NCBI GenBank assembly: GCA_020072645.1
Contig: JAIQGK010000007.1
Span: 124,001 to 188,000 of the forward strand
DNA: 64,000 nucleotides
Direction: 5' to 3'
From: Terriglobia bacterium
Lineage (GTDB): Bacteria; Acidobacteriota; Terriglobia; Terriglobales; Acidobacteriaceae
Each line of letters begins with the position of its first letter. Position 1 is the stretch's first letter. Below, piece after piece: positions 8,637-17,741 of the stretch. The position numbers were made by a program, and so were the translations under genes. The notes beneath the pieces were generated by a model. It was not told the DNA's origin and did no database searches. It saw only the letters and a program-made list of their open reading frames with translations.

Positions 8637-8914
8637 TTGTAGTTGTTCCTTTGTTGTTTTGATATTCCTGCTGAAGAAGATTGACTGGTATTTGTGAGGT
8701 GGGTTGTCGCTTTGAGGCTGGACCGGCTCGCTAACCGTTGGTGAATCACTTAACGGGAAGTCTTAGTATATCACCGAATCGAGATGAAACCTAAGAAATC
8801 GATACCGACCATCTTGAAATAATCTTGAAGCGTGTTTTGACCTCGAGAAAGCACTAATAACGGCTCAGCCCGATTCATGTTGCAGCAAATCCTCTGAGCG
8901 CGTAGTTTGAACAT
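8637..8914. other. Non-coding stretch upstream of the cold-shock gene
   Basis: About 280 bp without a credible gene. It should contain the promoter and 5' leader of the cold-shock gene on the minus strand. No certain promoter hexamers were picked out. Confidence 0.4.
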
Positions 8915-9061
8915 ATGACCCCACCCAACGTGAACACTCCTCCGGCGTCCCGTCCAAAAGTTGTTGTCAAAGGCCCAATTCGCTGTCATAAATGCCAGAT
9001 GCTTTGCCAGGACGCCGAGCAATATCTAAATCATGTCTGTGTACCGAGGCCCCCGCGTTAG
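8915..9061 (+). CDS. 48-residue peptide with a Cys/His zinc-knuckle-like motif
   Basis: A short reading frame, ATG to TAG, bounded upstream by an in-frame stop at 8903-8905. The product is Pro/Val-rich at the N-terminus and then carries C24-x2-C27-x12-H40-x-C42, with an extra Cys at 31 (CHKCQMLC ... NHVC). The spacing suits a small zinc-binding knuckle. No strong ribosome site is visible and the gene is isolated, so it is a candidate only. Conservation of the Cys/His residues would decide the case. Confidence 0.4.
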   Translation: MTPPNVNTPPASRPKVVVKGPIRCHKCQMLCQDAEQYLNHVCVPRPPR

Positions 9062-9120
9062 TAAGCAAGGCAGCACCGTGCCGAATCTTTTTTTGACAAG
9101 CACTTCGAACGGTGAGTGAT

Positions 9121-10212
9121 CTATGCGGGTTGCTGCAACCCGATCTGATGGCTGGTCTTCCTGACTTCTGCCGTGTCTTCCGGCAGCTCCAGCGGAATTC
9201 GATGGTCCCTTGCCGATGCGCGTCCCGCCTGTACCCAACCAAAACGCGTGAGCAGGGAACCGGCAACGCTCGACCACGCCGCCGCTCGGCGGAGCTTCTT
9301 ATTGCCGCTCACGGCGTAGGCAAGACGCAATGCCAGCGGTACCGGTCCGGACAACACTCCGCCCGCTCTCACAATCGCGCCACTCCACCCTTTACGCAAC
9401 GGTTCATTTACGCGATGGCGTTTGCTTTCCAGCAACACCCCTTCCGCTACCTCATAACATGATGCGGAAATTCCCAGCAGGTTCAACGCACGATTGTAAT
9501 CGTGTCCAAACAGCTCTAGAAGAGAGACCGCCGAGTTGAGTCCTGAAGCCGCGAAGTGCTGCGGAAGCGTTCCGACGTTTTCATTCCACACAGGTATCAC
9601 TGTCGCGCCAATCAACACTCCCGTGTAGCTCGACATCACTAGTCCCGTCGCAGTAGCCAACGCTCCCGCCGCATTTTCAATCAGGCGGATCGGGATTGAA
9701 AGGCCAAACTTTACTTGCATCACATTGGCAAATGCCGCCGCCGCAGAGAAGCTGGAGAAAGCAGATAGCGTCCACGCGCCCATGCTCATGGGACTTTGCG
9801 GCTTGAACACCCGGAGCATGTTCAGGAAGCGCGATGGCATTCCCAGATCTTTGATTAACAGTGCTGACGAAAGCGCGCCTCCGCCCGCGGCCATCCATCG
9901 TGCGCTGCGCACTAGTTCGCGATCGTTGCCCAGCCAGCTTGCCATATCCGCAATTACGGCCGATGCTCCAGCCGCGCCGCCTACAAAAAAATACAACGGC
10001 ACTTCCGGATTCCACTGTGGCTCCTTGAGCAGCGGCACTCCGTAGTAGCCGGTATTCGGTGAGGCTTGCCGGAACGGCGCTCCCGCTGGCGTCACTCCTT
10101 TTCCTGAGACCATGCCGGATTGCGCGGCCTCGCGACGCAAAGCGGTAAGCCGTCGTTCGCTTTGTGAATCTGGAACACGTCCGGGCAATTCAGGTAAGGG
10201 AACTCGGCTCAT
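9121..10212 (-). CDS. nrfD: NrfD/PsrC-type integral membrane subunit of formate dehydrogenase
   Basis: About 363 residues. After a soluble N-terminus of ~70 residues comes a polytopic region with around eight hydrophobic helices (for example VPLYFFVGGAAGASAVIADM), as in NrfD/PsrC membrane subunits that pass electrons between an iron-sulphur subunit and quinone. NrfD proteins have no haem, unlike the FdnI-type gamma subunit. The ATG at 10212 overlaps the fdhB stop (ATGA), which fixes the start; the frame is open to 10284 but that part overlaps fdhB. Gene order fdhA-fdhB-nrfD supports a membrane-bound formate:quinone oxidoreductase. Confidence 0.87.
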   Translation of the reverse strand: MSRVPLPELPGRVPDSQSERRLTALRREAAQSGMVSGKGVTPAGAPFRQASPNTGYYGVPLLKEPQWNPEVPLYFFVGGAAGASAVIADMASWLGNDRELVRSARWMAAGGGALSSALLIKDLGMPSRFLNMLRVFKPQSPMSMGAWTLSAFSSFSAAAAFANVMQVKFGLSIPIRLIENAAGALATATGLVMSSYTGVLIGATVIPVWNENVGTLPQHFAASGLNSAVSLLELFGHDYNRALNLLGISASCYEVAEGVLLESKRHRVNEPLRKGWSGAIVRAGGVLSGPVPLALRLAYAVSGNKKLRRAAAWSSVAGSLLTRFGWVQAGRASARDHRIPLELPEDTAEVRKTSHQIGLQQPA

Positions 10213-10991
10213 CGCTTGCCTCCCAGAAATGCCAGCAGGGTAGCGCCGAGCATCGCTCCAGCGGCGACGGCGGCAGATTGCCATGCTCTCTTTAAATAGG
10301 CGGTAGGGACCTCAGGATTCGGCGGCAGATTGTAGGTACACGGATCGCCACGCAGCAGAAACAGAGAATGTATTCCTTTAACACTGGTTGCAACGGGATC
10401 GTACACCACTGCGTCTGTTACGCCGCGCGATTTCAGAACTTCAAGTCTCGCTTTAGCTTCTTCTCTGAGCACATCTAACTCGCCAAATTTGATCGACTCT
10501 GTCGGACACGCTTTGGCACAGGCCGGCTGCAAGCCTGCCCGCTGACGGTCAGAGCAGAACGTACACTTGAACGCTCGGCCATCATCTTCATTTTTTTCAA
10601 CCACGCCAAAGGGACAAGCAACAACGCAGTATGAGCAGCCATTGCAGATATCCGGCTGAATGAACACTGCTCCAAACTCCATGCGCACGATTGCGCCCGT
10701 CGGGCATGCTTCAAGGCAGCCGGCCACTTCGCAATGCTTGCAGACGTCAGAGGAGAAGCCCCAGGCCGGCAGTTGCTCTGCAGCGTTGCCGCCGCGCCCG
10801 ATCTCTGGCGTGTTCTCCACAAACTTCACATGCCGCCACGTTGAATGTCCCACGGCCATGGTGTTGTCATAAGAATTTCCGCTCCACTCAAAGCCGTCTT
10901 CTCCGAGTTGATTCCACTCTTTGCACGCTACCTCGCAGGCCTTGCAGCCGATGCACAGCGTGGAATCCGTCAAAAATGCAGTTGTGCTCAT
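10209..10991 (-). CDS. fdhB: Formate dehydrogenase iron-sulphur (beta) subunit
   Basis: 260 residues with four ferredoxin-type Cys clusters visible in order: CIGCKACEVAC, CKHCEVAGCLEACP, CNGCSYCVVACP and CTFCSDRQ...CAKACP, enough for four [4Fe-4S] centres that wire the catalytic subunit to the membrane subunit. A C-terminal hydrophobic helix (AAVAAGAMLGATLLAFL) anchors it to the membrane, as in FdnH/FdoH. The ATG at 10991 overlaps the fdhA stop in an ATGA arrangement. Upstream open frame to 11069 lies inside fdhA and is not used. Confidence 0.93.
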   Translation of the reverse strand: MSTTAFLTDSTLCIGCKACEVACKEWNQLGEDGFEWSGNSYDNTMAVGHSTWRHVKFVENTPEIGRGGNAAEQLPAWGFSSDVCKHCEVAGCLEACPTGAIVRMEFGAVFIQPDICNGCSYCVVACPFGVVEKNEDDGRAFKCTFCSDRQRAGLQPACAKACPTESIKFGELDVLREEAKARLEVLKSRGVTDAVVYDPVATSVKGIHSLFLLRGDPCTYNLPPNPEVPTAYLKRAWQSAAVAAGAMLGATLLAFLGGKR

Positions 10992-13900
10992 GCCGTCCTC
11001 CGCAGGTCCTGTCTCCACATTTTCAATGCTTGTGCGTTCCGCGGTACGCGTCCCGGATGCGCGTTGCAAACAAGCGCCTTGGTTTCCATGATGCGCACGT
11101 TGGGTTCTTCAGAAATTGAAAGCAGATCGTTCGGCACGTCGCCGGTGACAAGCCCCTTGTAGCCGAATTGGTACGGCAGGCAGATCGTGTGCCTGAGTTT
11201 CCCATCGATCACCAGCGGCTGGTTTCGCTCAGTGATCAACGCGCGAGCTTCAATAATTCCGCGCATCGTGGTAACGGTGAGATACTCTCCGGTTCGAACT
11301 CCGATCTCTTCCGCCAACTGTGGTGAGATTTCTGCAAATAATTCCGGCTGCAGCTCCGCCAGATGCGGCAGATATCGGCTCATGCCTCCACCGGTGTGGT
11401 GTTCAGTCAATCGGTAGGTGCTCAGCAGGTAAGGGAATCGCTCGTCGCCGGCAGGAAAGGCGTACGTATTGTCGGGCCGTTCTTTCTTGTCTGCCGCGGG
11501 ATTTGTGCTGTGGTCTGGATAGAGTGGATTCGTAACAACGCTTTCCAGAGGTTCATAGTGCGTTGGCAGCGGGCCATCTTTCAGTCCGCTGGAAACCCAG
11601 ATCCATCCCACGCCGTCTGGATGCATGATGAACGGCTTGTCGCCCGCAATAGCATCATCGCCTTTAGCGCCTTTTTCTGGCCGATAGTCCGGCGCTTTAT
11701 CTTCTGTGAAATCCGCAGTGTCGTGGCCTGTCCATTTTTTTTGGTCGACGTCCCACCACACCAGCGCTTTGCGCTCGCTCCATGGCTTCCCGTCCGGACG
11801 CGCGGATGCACGGTTGTACAAAATCCGGCGATCGCTTGGCCATGCGTAGCCCCACCCGTGTCCATAGCGGCCTTTGGGCTCGCGCTTGCGCGCCTTGTTT
11901 TCTGTTGGAGAGGGCATTACTCCGGAATAAATCCAGCAGCCGCACGCTGTGGAACCATCGTTCTTTAGCTCTTTATAGCCTGAAACCAGAGTTCGGTCGC
12001 TTACGCGATAGCCGTTGATTTCGCCGATGATCTCTTCAACGTTCGGCTCGGCATGGCGCCCGTGCGTCCCGTAGTCCCATGTGAGCGCGTTTAAAGCTGC
12101 ATTGCGCGATGTCTGCTGTTTGGTTGCTCTGGCTTTCAACCTTCGTCCCAGGTGGTACATGAACCATGTTTCGCTGCGGCAATCTTCCGGCGGATCGATT
12201 GCTTTTTCGTGGAACTGCAGCAGGCGTTGCGTGTTGGTAAAACTCCCGTCTTTTTCCGCGTGACCGGCCGCGGGAAGAAAAAAGATTTCCGTCGGGATCT
12301 TTTTGGGATCAAGTTCGCCGCGGTGGACTTCTGGCGAGTCTTTCCAGAATGCGGCTGTCTCTGTTTCCACAAAGTCGCGAACGACGAGCCACTTCAGGTT
12401 GGCCAGCGCGGAACGCTCGAGTCTTCCGTTCGCCGCGCCGACCGCCGGATTCTGTCCCATCACAAAAAGACCTTCCAGTTTGCCATCGGCCATATCAAGC
12501 CAGTAACCGTATTCAGAATGGTCGCCGGTGACGCGCGGCAGAAACTGAAATCCAAATTGGTTTTCGGCAGTCGCGGCCTCTCCGTACCAGGCTTTGAGCA
12601 GGCTAATGGCGTATTTATCAAAGTGGTTCCACCAGCCTGTCTCGGAGGTATGCTTTTTCAGATAGGTGGCCAAGCTATCCGAATCGCCTTCGAAAAAGGG
12701 CATCGGCAGGTAGCCGGGCAAAATGTCATAAAGAGTTGGTATATCGGTGGAGCCCTGGATCGACGAATGGCCGCGCAAGGCCATAACGCCCCCGCCAGGA
12801 CGGCCTGTATTCCCCAGAAGTAATTGCAGGATGGCTGCCGCACGAATGATCTGCGGGCCTTTGGAATGCTGCGTCCAGCCGACGGCGTAACAGATTGCTC
12901 CCGTCCGCTCCGGACCAGAAGCGGATGTGTAAACTTCCGCAACTTCCAGAAATTTTTCTTTTGGAATGCCGCAAGAGGACTCAACCAACTCCGGCGTATA
13001 GCGGGCAAAATGTTTTTTCAGGACCTGAAAGACGCAACGCGGATTTTCCAGACCAGGATCGTCCTTATGCTCGCCCAGGTCACCCGCTTCACCGCCGCGA
13101 TCTTTGCCATGGCCCCCGCCATGTTTTGAGTGTCCTGCAAACACTCCGCCTGAGTCCTTTGACGGAGAACCTTCATAGAGCCAGGTCTTGGGGTCGTATT
13201 GCTTCTCTTCCTGGTTCCAGCCGGAAAATACGCCGCCAAGATCTTCAGTATCGCGAAAATCGTCGCGCAGCAGCGTGGATGCGTTGGTGTAATGGACTAC
13301 ATATTCGCGGAAATATTTTTCATGCGTGAGGACGTAATTGATCAGCGCGCCAAGAAAAATTATGTCTGAACCGGGCCGCAACGGCAGCCAGTAATCCGCC
13401 ATGGCCGAGGTGCGGCTGTAACGCGGATCAATGTGAATTACTTTTGCGCCCTTCTCGCGCGCTTCCATCACCCACTGGAACCCGACGGGATGATTCTCCG
13501 CCATGGACGAACCCATGATCAGGATCGCGTCAGAATATTGCAGGTCCTGTTGGGCGGTGGTTGCTCCGCCGCGACCGTAAGATGTGCCCAGACCGGGCAC
13601 CGTGGAGCTGTGTCATATTCGGGCCTGGTTGCTGATGCAAACCATGCCTAGACCGCCGGTAAACATTTTTTTGATCAGGTAATTTTCTTCGTTATCCAGC
13701 GTGGCGCCGCCCAGATGCGCTACCGCTTTGGTCTGCATCAGGGTTTGTCCATCCTGCTTTTCAACAAATGACCGTTCTCGCGCATCCCAGAGCCGGTCAG
13801 CGATCATGTCCATGGCCGTTTCAAGATCAAGGCTTTCCCACTTCTTGCTGAACGGCTTACGGTACTTCATCTTCAGTTCGCGATTTGCATGGGTCAGGAG

Positions 13901-14173
13901 CTCAAAGCTGTCGGCTCCTTTGGGGCAGAGTCGTCCGCGGGAGATGGGAGACTCAGGATCGCCTTCAATGGAAACCAGCTTGTTGTTTTTGTGGTAAACC
14001 AGTTGACCGCAGCCCACGCCGCAATACGGACAGACGGAACGCGCCACTTCAGCACCAGCCGTGCGCGGCCCCAGACTGTGGGTCTTGTCAGACATGGCTT
14101 CCGCGCCAGTTCCGTCTCCACCTGTCTGGATTTGTTTAACGACTGGCCAGCGCGCAAGCAGCTCCCGGAGCAT
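10988..14173 (-). CDS. fdhA: Selenocysteine-containing formate dehydrogenase catalytic subunit (Sec187, in-frame UGA)
   Basis: About 1061 residues when the UGA at 13615-13613 is read as selenocysteine. The N-terminal [4Fe-4S] motif is C48-x2-C51-x3-C55 ... C83 (CPYCGVGC, RLCPKG). Just before the UGA is ISNQARI and just after it HSSTVPGLG, which aligns with the NQAR-Sec-H active site of FdnG/FdhF-type enzymes, where Sec ligates Mo/W. Homology continues past the UGA (MGSSMAENHPVGFQW) to a molybdopterin-dinucleotide C-terminal domain. The SECIS hairpin follows directly. The start at ATG 14173 has GAGGGG ten bases upstream. There is no twin-arginine signal at the N-terminus, unlike E. coli FdnG/FdoG. 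It oxidises formate or reduces CO2. Gene callers would split it into two ORFs. Confidence 0.95.
13584..13615 (-). promoter_or_regulatory. UGA selenocysteine codon with bacterial SECIS hairpin in fdhA
   Basis: Downstream of the UGA (13615-13613) the mRNA can form the stem GTGCCC / GGGCAC with apical loop GGTCT. The loop occupies nucleotides 22-26 counted from the U of UGA. From memory of the E. coli fdhF SECIS, both the GGUCU loop and its distance from the UGA are the same there, which is the SelB recognition element. Confidence 0.9.
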
Positions 14174-14372
14174 CTTTTTTTGTCCCCTCAAGTTGTGAGG
14201 AGCGATTGTTTAAGCGGGTTGCCTCGCGGCGGGCACGGTTGCATCGCAATACGATCTAATATGCCCCGACTTCCCACTTCTGCATACCGGAACAAAATTA
14301 AGAAGCAGCAGAAACCGGATTAAAAAGTAGTACAAATTGGCAATTGCTTTTTTATTGCAAAGGAGAATTCCC

Positions 14373-14543
14373 ATGCCAAAAAGCACAGAAAACAACAGAG
14401 TCCTCGGCCGCCTGTTTGGCCGTGAATTAAGCACAGCGGAGGTAGAGCAGGTCCGCGGTGGTATTCTCACCCACATGTGCACCTTTGATTTCACAACCTG
14501 CGCAATGGATGGCGATTGTGAACAAATACCCCAATGCCCGTAG
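14373..14543 (+). CDS. RiPP/bacteriocin-like precursor peptide with GG leader and 4-Cys core
   Basis: A 56-residue peptide with a clear AAGGAG ribosome site 8 bases before the ATG. The N-terminal half is leader-like: LGRLFGRELSTAEVEQV followed by the double glycine G29-G30, the usual cleavage point for C39-type peptidase/exporter leaders. The 26-residue C-terminal part holds Cys36, Cys43, Cys49 and Cys55 with several Thr and Asp residues and ends CP. This layout resembles natural-product or bacteriocin-like precursors. No maturase, peptidase or exporter gene lies next to it, so modification, if any, would act in trans. It sits alone between divergent fdhA and a nuclease gene. Confidence 0.65.
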   Translation: MPKSTENNRVLGRLFGRELSTAEVEQVRGGILTHMCTFDFTTCAMDGDCEQIPQCP

Positions 14544-14786
14544 AGAGTAGCCGTTAAGCAACTTGCAACAAAGGCACTGACGAAGGCGCTGTTATGGCTT
14601 TCGCAATCTCTAATTATTGAAGGGGCTTTAAATCCGTGGGCCCAGGATGGCCCGTGGGGACGAAGCCCCCTCGCTGCACCATGAATCACTGGAGAGCCTT
14701 CCCACACCCCTCCGCGCTTCCTCAGGATTGCGGCAGCATGCTTCCGCAATCTCGCTTTCTGGGTGCGCGGCATTGCGCGATTTTGT

Positions 14787-15341
14787 TTACCTCGGCGACG
14801 AGTCAAAGAGAAACTTGTTCAGGGCATCAGGATGTCCTGGAGCGATGAGGCTATGACTCACGCCGTCAGTTGCGCGGTCGTGCTTGGCAATGAGCCATCC
14901 AACATAAGCGGGCAGGGAATCAGGCAGGGGCGTTGGATTCCCACCCTTTGTAAAGTACAGAGTTTCGCCTGAAGCAAGCTGGATCAAAGCAATCCCATGT
15001 TGAAGCGCGTAATTTACCGCCCCTTCGTTAAAACCAGAGGTAGAAAACATCATTGCTTTTTGCGCGCCAAGCGATACCTGTTTGGCGTGCAGCACCTGCA
15101 CGTAGTCGCGCATAATACGGTTTTTGTGGTGTTTACATTCCACCAGAACGAGAAACTTCGCTCCGAAAGCTCTAAATCTTACCGTTATGTCAATTTCATA
15201 GGTGCCATCGGTCCCCTCAATAGACTCCAGGTGTTCGGTTTTAAATTCCTCCAGCTTCCCGGAGGTTGACTCCAGGAACTTCTTGACCTGGAGCTCAAAT
15301 TCGGCTGAAGTGATTTTCGGCTTTTTCTTGACTTTAAACAT
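14787..15341 (-). CDS. Mrr-like restriction endonuclease (PD-(D/E)xK)
   Basis: About 184 residues. The nuclease core is visible as D51 (YEIDITVRF), E68-x-K70 (LVECKHHKN) and Gln82 in the following helix (DYVQVLHAKQ). This is the D-x(n)-E-x-K...Q pattern of Mrr/type IV-like and Holliday-junction-resolvase-fold nucleases, followed by the Mrr-like segment AMMFSTSGFNEGAVNYA. Mrr proteins cut modified foreign DNA. The start at ATG 15341 gives a Lys-rich N-terminus; the frame open to 15503 codes a hydrophobic, unrelated stretch. No methyltransferase partner is present. It lies in an accessory stretch with a deaminase and a SIR2-like protein. Confidence 0.78.
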   Translation of the reverse strand: MFKVKKKPKITSAEFELQVKKFLESTSGKLEEFKTEHLESIEGTDGTYEIDITVRFRAFGAKFLVLVECKHHKNRIMRDYVQVLHAKQVSLGAQKAMMFSTSGFNEGAVNYALQHGIALIQLASGETLYFTKGGNPTPLPDSLPAYVGWLIAKHDRATDGVSHSLIAPGHPDALNKFLFDSSPR

Positions 15342-15556
15342 TCGATTTGATCCGGGCGCGAGGCGACAAGCACGTATGGGCAGAAGTAACCCGATACGAG
15401 CTGAAGCAAGCGCGATCATTATAGCGAATATGAGACGAAAGTCAAATAACCCGGAGACGGTTGGAGAAGTCAATCTACGTGGACGGCGATCTGGCATCCA
15501 CAATGCGCTATCTGCGTTCCCAGCGGGGCTTGCAGCGATGAACTCAAAGGTCGAGG

Positions 15557-16702
15557 TTGTCGGGCGTAGCGTATTATGGTGCAGTGAAGCTGCATCAAGA
15601 AGGACATATCACCAGCCTGCAAGGTCAATCTTTTCCCGTGGTTTTGGACTTGGACGCCACGGACGACGGACATCTGTCCGGCTTCGTCAATTTCCATAGC
15701 AATCGACGACCACAAGGGTTCCCGACGGGAGAAAAGTTGTCAATAATTACTGACGATCCACGGGCAGGCATCATCCAACAACCCCTATATCTCACGATTC
15801 GATTTGTAAGCAACCAGACAGCACAGGTGCAGGGTTACATCGACGGCAGCCGTGCGCAATTTCAGAACGTCAAGACCGTCGAGAACGTGCAAGTTGAACT
15901 GGATGAGCGTTATGCGAAGATGGCGATTGGAATCGCCAAGAAAAGCACGCCGGAAGACGACAAGCCACATCCAAAGGTGGGCGCAGTCGCTGTCAAGCAC
16001 GGTCAACTGTTAGGTATTGACTGCCGTACTGCGGTGCAGACGAACGGGAAAATGAGTGGACAGCATGCAGAATTTCGTCTTACCACGACTTCGAGCGGTG
16101 GTGCCCTTGATGGTGCGACCATCTACACGACATTGGAACCTTGCCTCAATCGCAGTGATGAAAAGGTATCATGCGTGGATCGCCTGATTTCAGCCAAGGT
16201 GGCTCGTGTTGTGATCGGTGCGCTTGACCCCGACCATCGGGGAAACGGGCTGAGAAAACTTGCCCATTCATCTACTATCGAAGTTGCGTTATTCCCGGCT
16301 GCGCTGAGAGCGGAGGCACGTGAGTTGATTCGGGAATGGAAAGAACACAGCGAAAATCGACAGCAGCTTATTTTTGCGGGTGCTTACGCGAAATTTGAAT
16401 ATGAATTTCTGACGCAGCTCCACAAGTTCCCTGACCAGTTTATGCAGTACCCGCATCAGCTATCGGAAAAGTACGGCATATCCGTCAAGCACATAGAGCA
16501 GCTTTTCATCGACTTGGCGAATAAAGGATTTATTTCCCTCACTGCTTGGGACAATGCGATTCATAGCGAACGTCCGTGGAACACTTGGGCTGACCCTCTG
16601 GGCGTGTTTTCCGCGCCGTCGGATAAACCCGCCGTCCGTGTCCGAATACTCGCACTCGGCAGCAAACATCTTGAAACCCTCAAGAATCCCTCAAAATCTT
16701 AA
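15557..16702 (+). CDS. Multidomain protein with RibD/CDA-like zinc deaminase domain and C-terminal helical domain
   Basis: Up to 381 residues. Residues 1-115 form an N-terminal beta-rich domain that I do not recognise. Residues about 117-240 are a cytidine-deaminase-fold domain: H170-A-E172 and P195-C196 ... C206 supply the zinc ligands and proton shuttle, with RibD-like flanks (HPKVGAVAV, TLEPC, ARVVIGALDPD). Residues about 250-380 are helical and include a winged-helix-like stretch (LSEKYGISVKHIEQLFIDLANKGF). The fusion differs from riboflavin RibD, which carries a reductase domain. The start is uncertain: the frame opens with TTG at 15557. It ends in a 4-bp convergent overlap with the SIR2-like gene, in what looks like a defence island. 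Confidence 0.75.
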   Translation: MSGVAYYGAVKLHQEGHITSLQGQSFPVVLDLDATDDGHLSGFVNFHSNRRPQGFPTGEKLSIITDDPRAGIIQQPLYLTIRFVSNQTAQVQGYIDGSRAQFQNVKTVENVQVELDERYAKMAIGIAKKSTPEDDKPHPKVGAVAVKHGQLLGIDCRTAVQTNGKMSGQHAEFRLTTTSSGGALDGATIYTTLEPCLNRSDEKVSCVDRLISAKVARVVIGALDPDHRGNGLRKLAHSSTIEVALFPAALRAEARELIREWKEHSENRQQLIFAGAYAKFEYEFLTQLHKFPDQFMQYPHQLSEKYGISVKHIEQLFIDLANKGFISLTAWDNAIHSERPWNTWADPLGVFSAPSDKPAVRVRILALGSKHLETLKNPSKS

Positions 16703-17721
16703 GTGGGCTTCCTCGGCCGTCCTGCTTTTGAAGACTGCAACCACTTATCAAAATACCCGCCTTTGAACGCTTTCACATTTCGGAAGTTCGCCTTCCGAAA
16801 ATACCCCGCGATGTCTTCGCTTTGCCCACCACAAATGACGGTTATGCTAATGTCCTTGTCCTTGATCCCCAGTAGTAACCTGCGTGCGCGTTTATCCGCC
16901 TTGGGCATGCTGTACCCGCAAATAACCAGCCTATCGGAGTTTTTTAAAGCCTTAGCAGCTTTAGACCAGAGTGCATTCCAAAATCCCTCATACTCAGGGC
17001 CAAATGAGGTATCAATAACAAATCTTTTGCATCGACCCGGAAGGATGAGACTCTGCATAGCCGCTCCCCCGCCCGGATAAATGCTCCCCTCGAATGTCTT
17101 ATATCCGAGATACTTCGCGTCCTCTGGATGAATAACAGGATGGTCTCCTAACGTCTTGCCCGGCTGAAATTGCATGAAGCCCATTGCCCCATTATTAATG
17201 GACAACATCCAGTTCATGCTCCCGTGCAGCTTGAGCATTAACACCTTTGACAGTGCGTCAGCGTTGCCCAACGGAAACCCATAGCCACGCGATAAATCCC
17301 ACTTCCCAACGTGTCTAAGTTCACGGTCCAGAGAATCATCGTAGTTGAATGTGATGACCGTATCCCCCGGTCTAATGATTCGTTTCGCAAAATCCTCATA
17401 GTCCCTTGCAGGCTTTTTGTGAAGTTTACGGAACCACTCACGCAGCATCACCGCAAACCACCCCCGAGCATTGCCCCAAACTCTCCTCTCCTCGGTCTTT
17501 CCCTCTTTTCTCAGTGATTCAATTCTTGCATCAATTTCTGTGATGAGGTCCTCAATGTTGGGTGATTTTCCAAACGTGTCAACAATCAATTGTCCATAAT
17601 GTCGAGATAAGGCATGGGAATGCTTAATCATGAAATTCAATAACTGTTCACCCATCTTCGAGGCAAGCGGATACCCCGCATGTATCGAGGCCCCGGCACC
17701 AAAAACAAATGTGGTTTTCAT
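16699..17721 (-). CDS. SIR2-family NAD-binding protein (putative defence NADase)
   Basis: 340 residues with SIR2-like signatures: nucleotide-binding GAGAS at residues 8-12, T124-F-N126-Y-D128, L165-H166-G-S, and a late GYS motif (VICGYSMPKAD). In this superfamily the Asn and His positions are catalytic for NAD cleavage. No Cys4 zinc ribbon of deacetylase sirtuins is seen, pointing to the SIR2_2/phage-defence NADase branch. The start at ATG 17721 is chosen because GAGGAAGG lies 8 bases upstream; a GTG at 17745 that overlaps the upstream stop is the alternative. It follows a small membrane protein at 20 bp or less, so both are probably one unit. Defence function is inference. Confidence 0.82.
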   Translation of the reverse strand: MKTTFVFGAGASIHAGYPLASKMGEQLLNFMIKHSHALSRHYGQLIVDTFGKSPNIEDLITEIDARIESLRKEGKTEERRVWGNARGWFAVMLREWFRKLHKKPARDYEDFAKRIIRPGDTVITFNYDDSLDRELRHVGKWDLSRGYGFPLGNADALSKVLMLKLHGSMNWMLSINNGAMGFMQFQPGKTLGDHPVIHPEDAKYLGYKTFEGSIYPGGGAAMQSLILPGRCKRFVIDTSFGPEYEGFWNALWSKAAKALKNSDRLVICGYSMPKADKRARRLLLGIKDKDISITVICGGQSEDIAGYFRKANFRNVKAFKGGYFDKWLQSSKAGRPRKPT

Positions 17722-17741
17722 TACGCGAACCTTCCTCGGCT

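Noticed and set aside
13600-13615. fdhA as a frameshifted or truncated pseudogene split into two ORFs
   Set aside because: The two parts are in the same frame, separated only by a UGA in the Sec position, with a matching SECIS hairpin.
14210-14806. 198-codon minus-strand ORF over the RiPP-like gene
   Set aside because: It is antisense to a peptide with a clear ribosome site and GG leader, and its own product lacks recognisable features.
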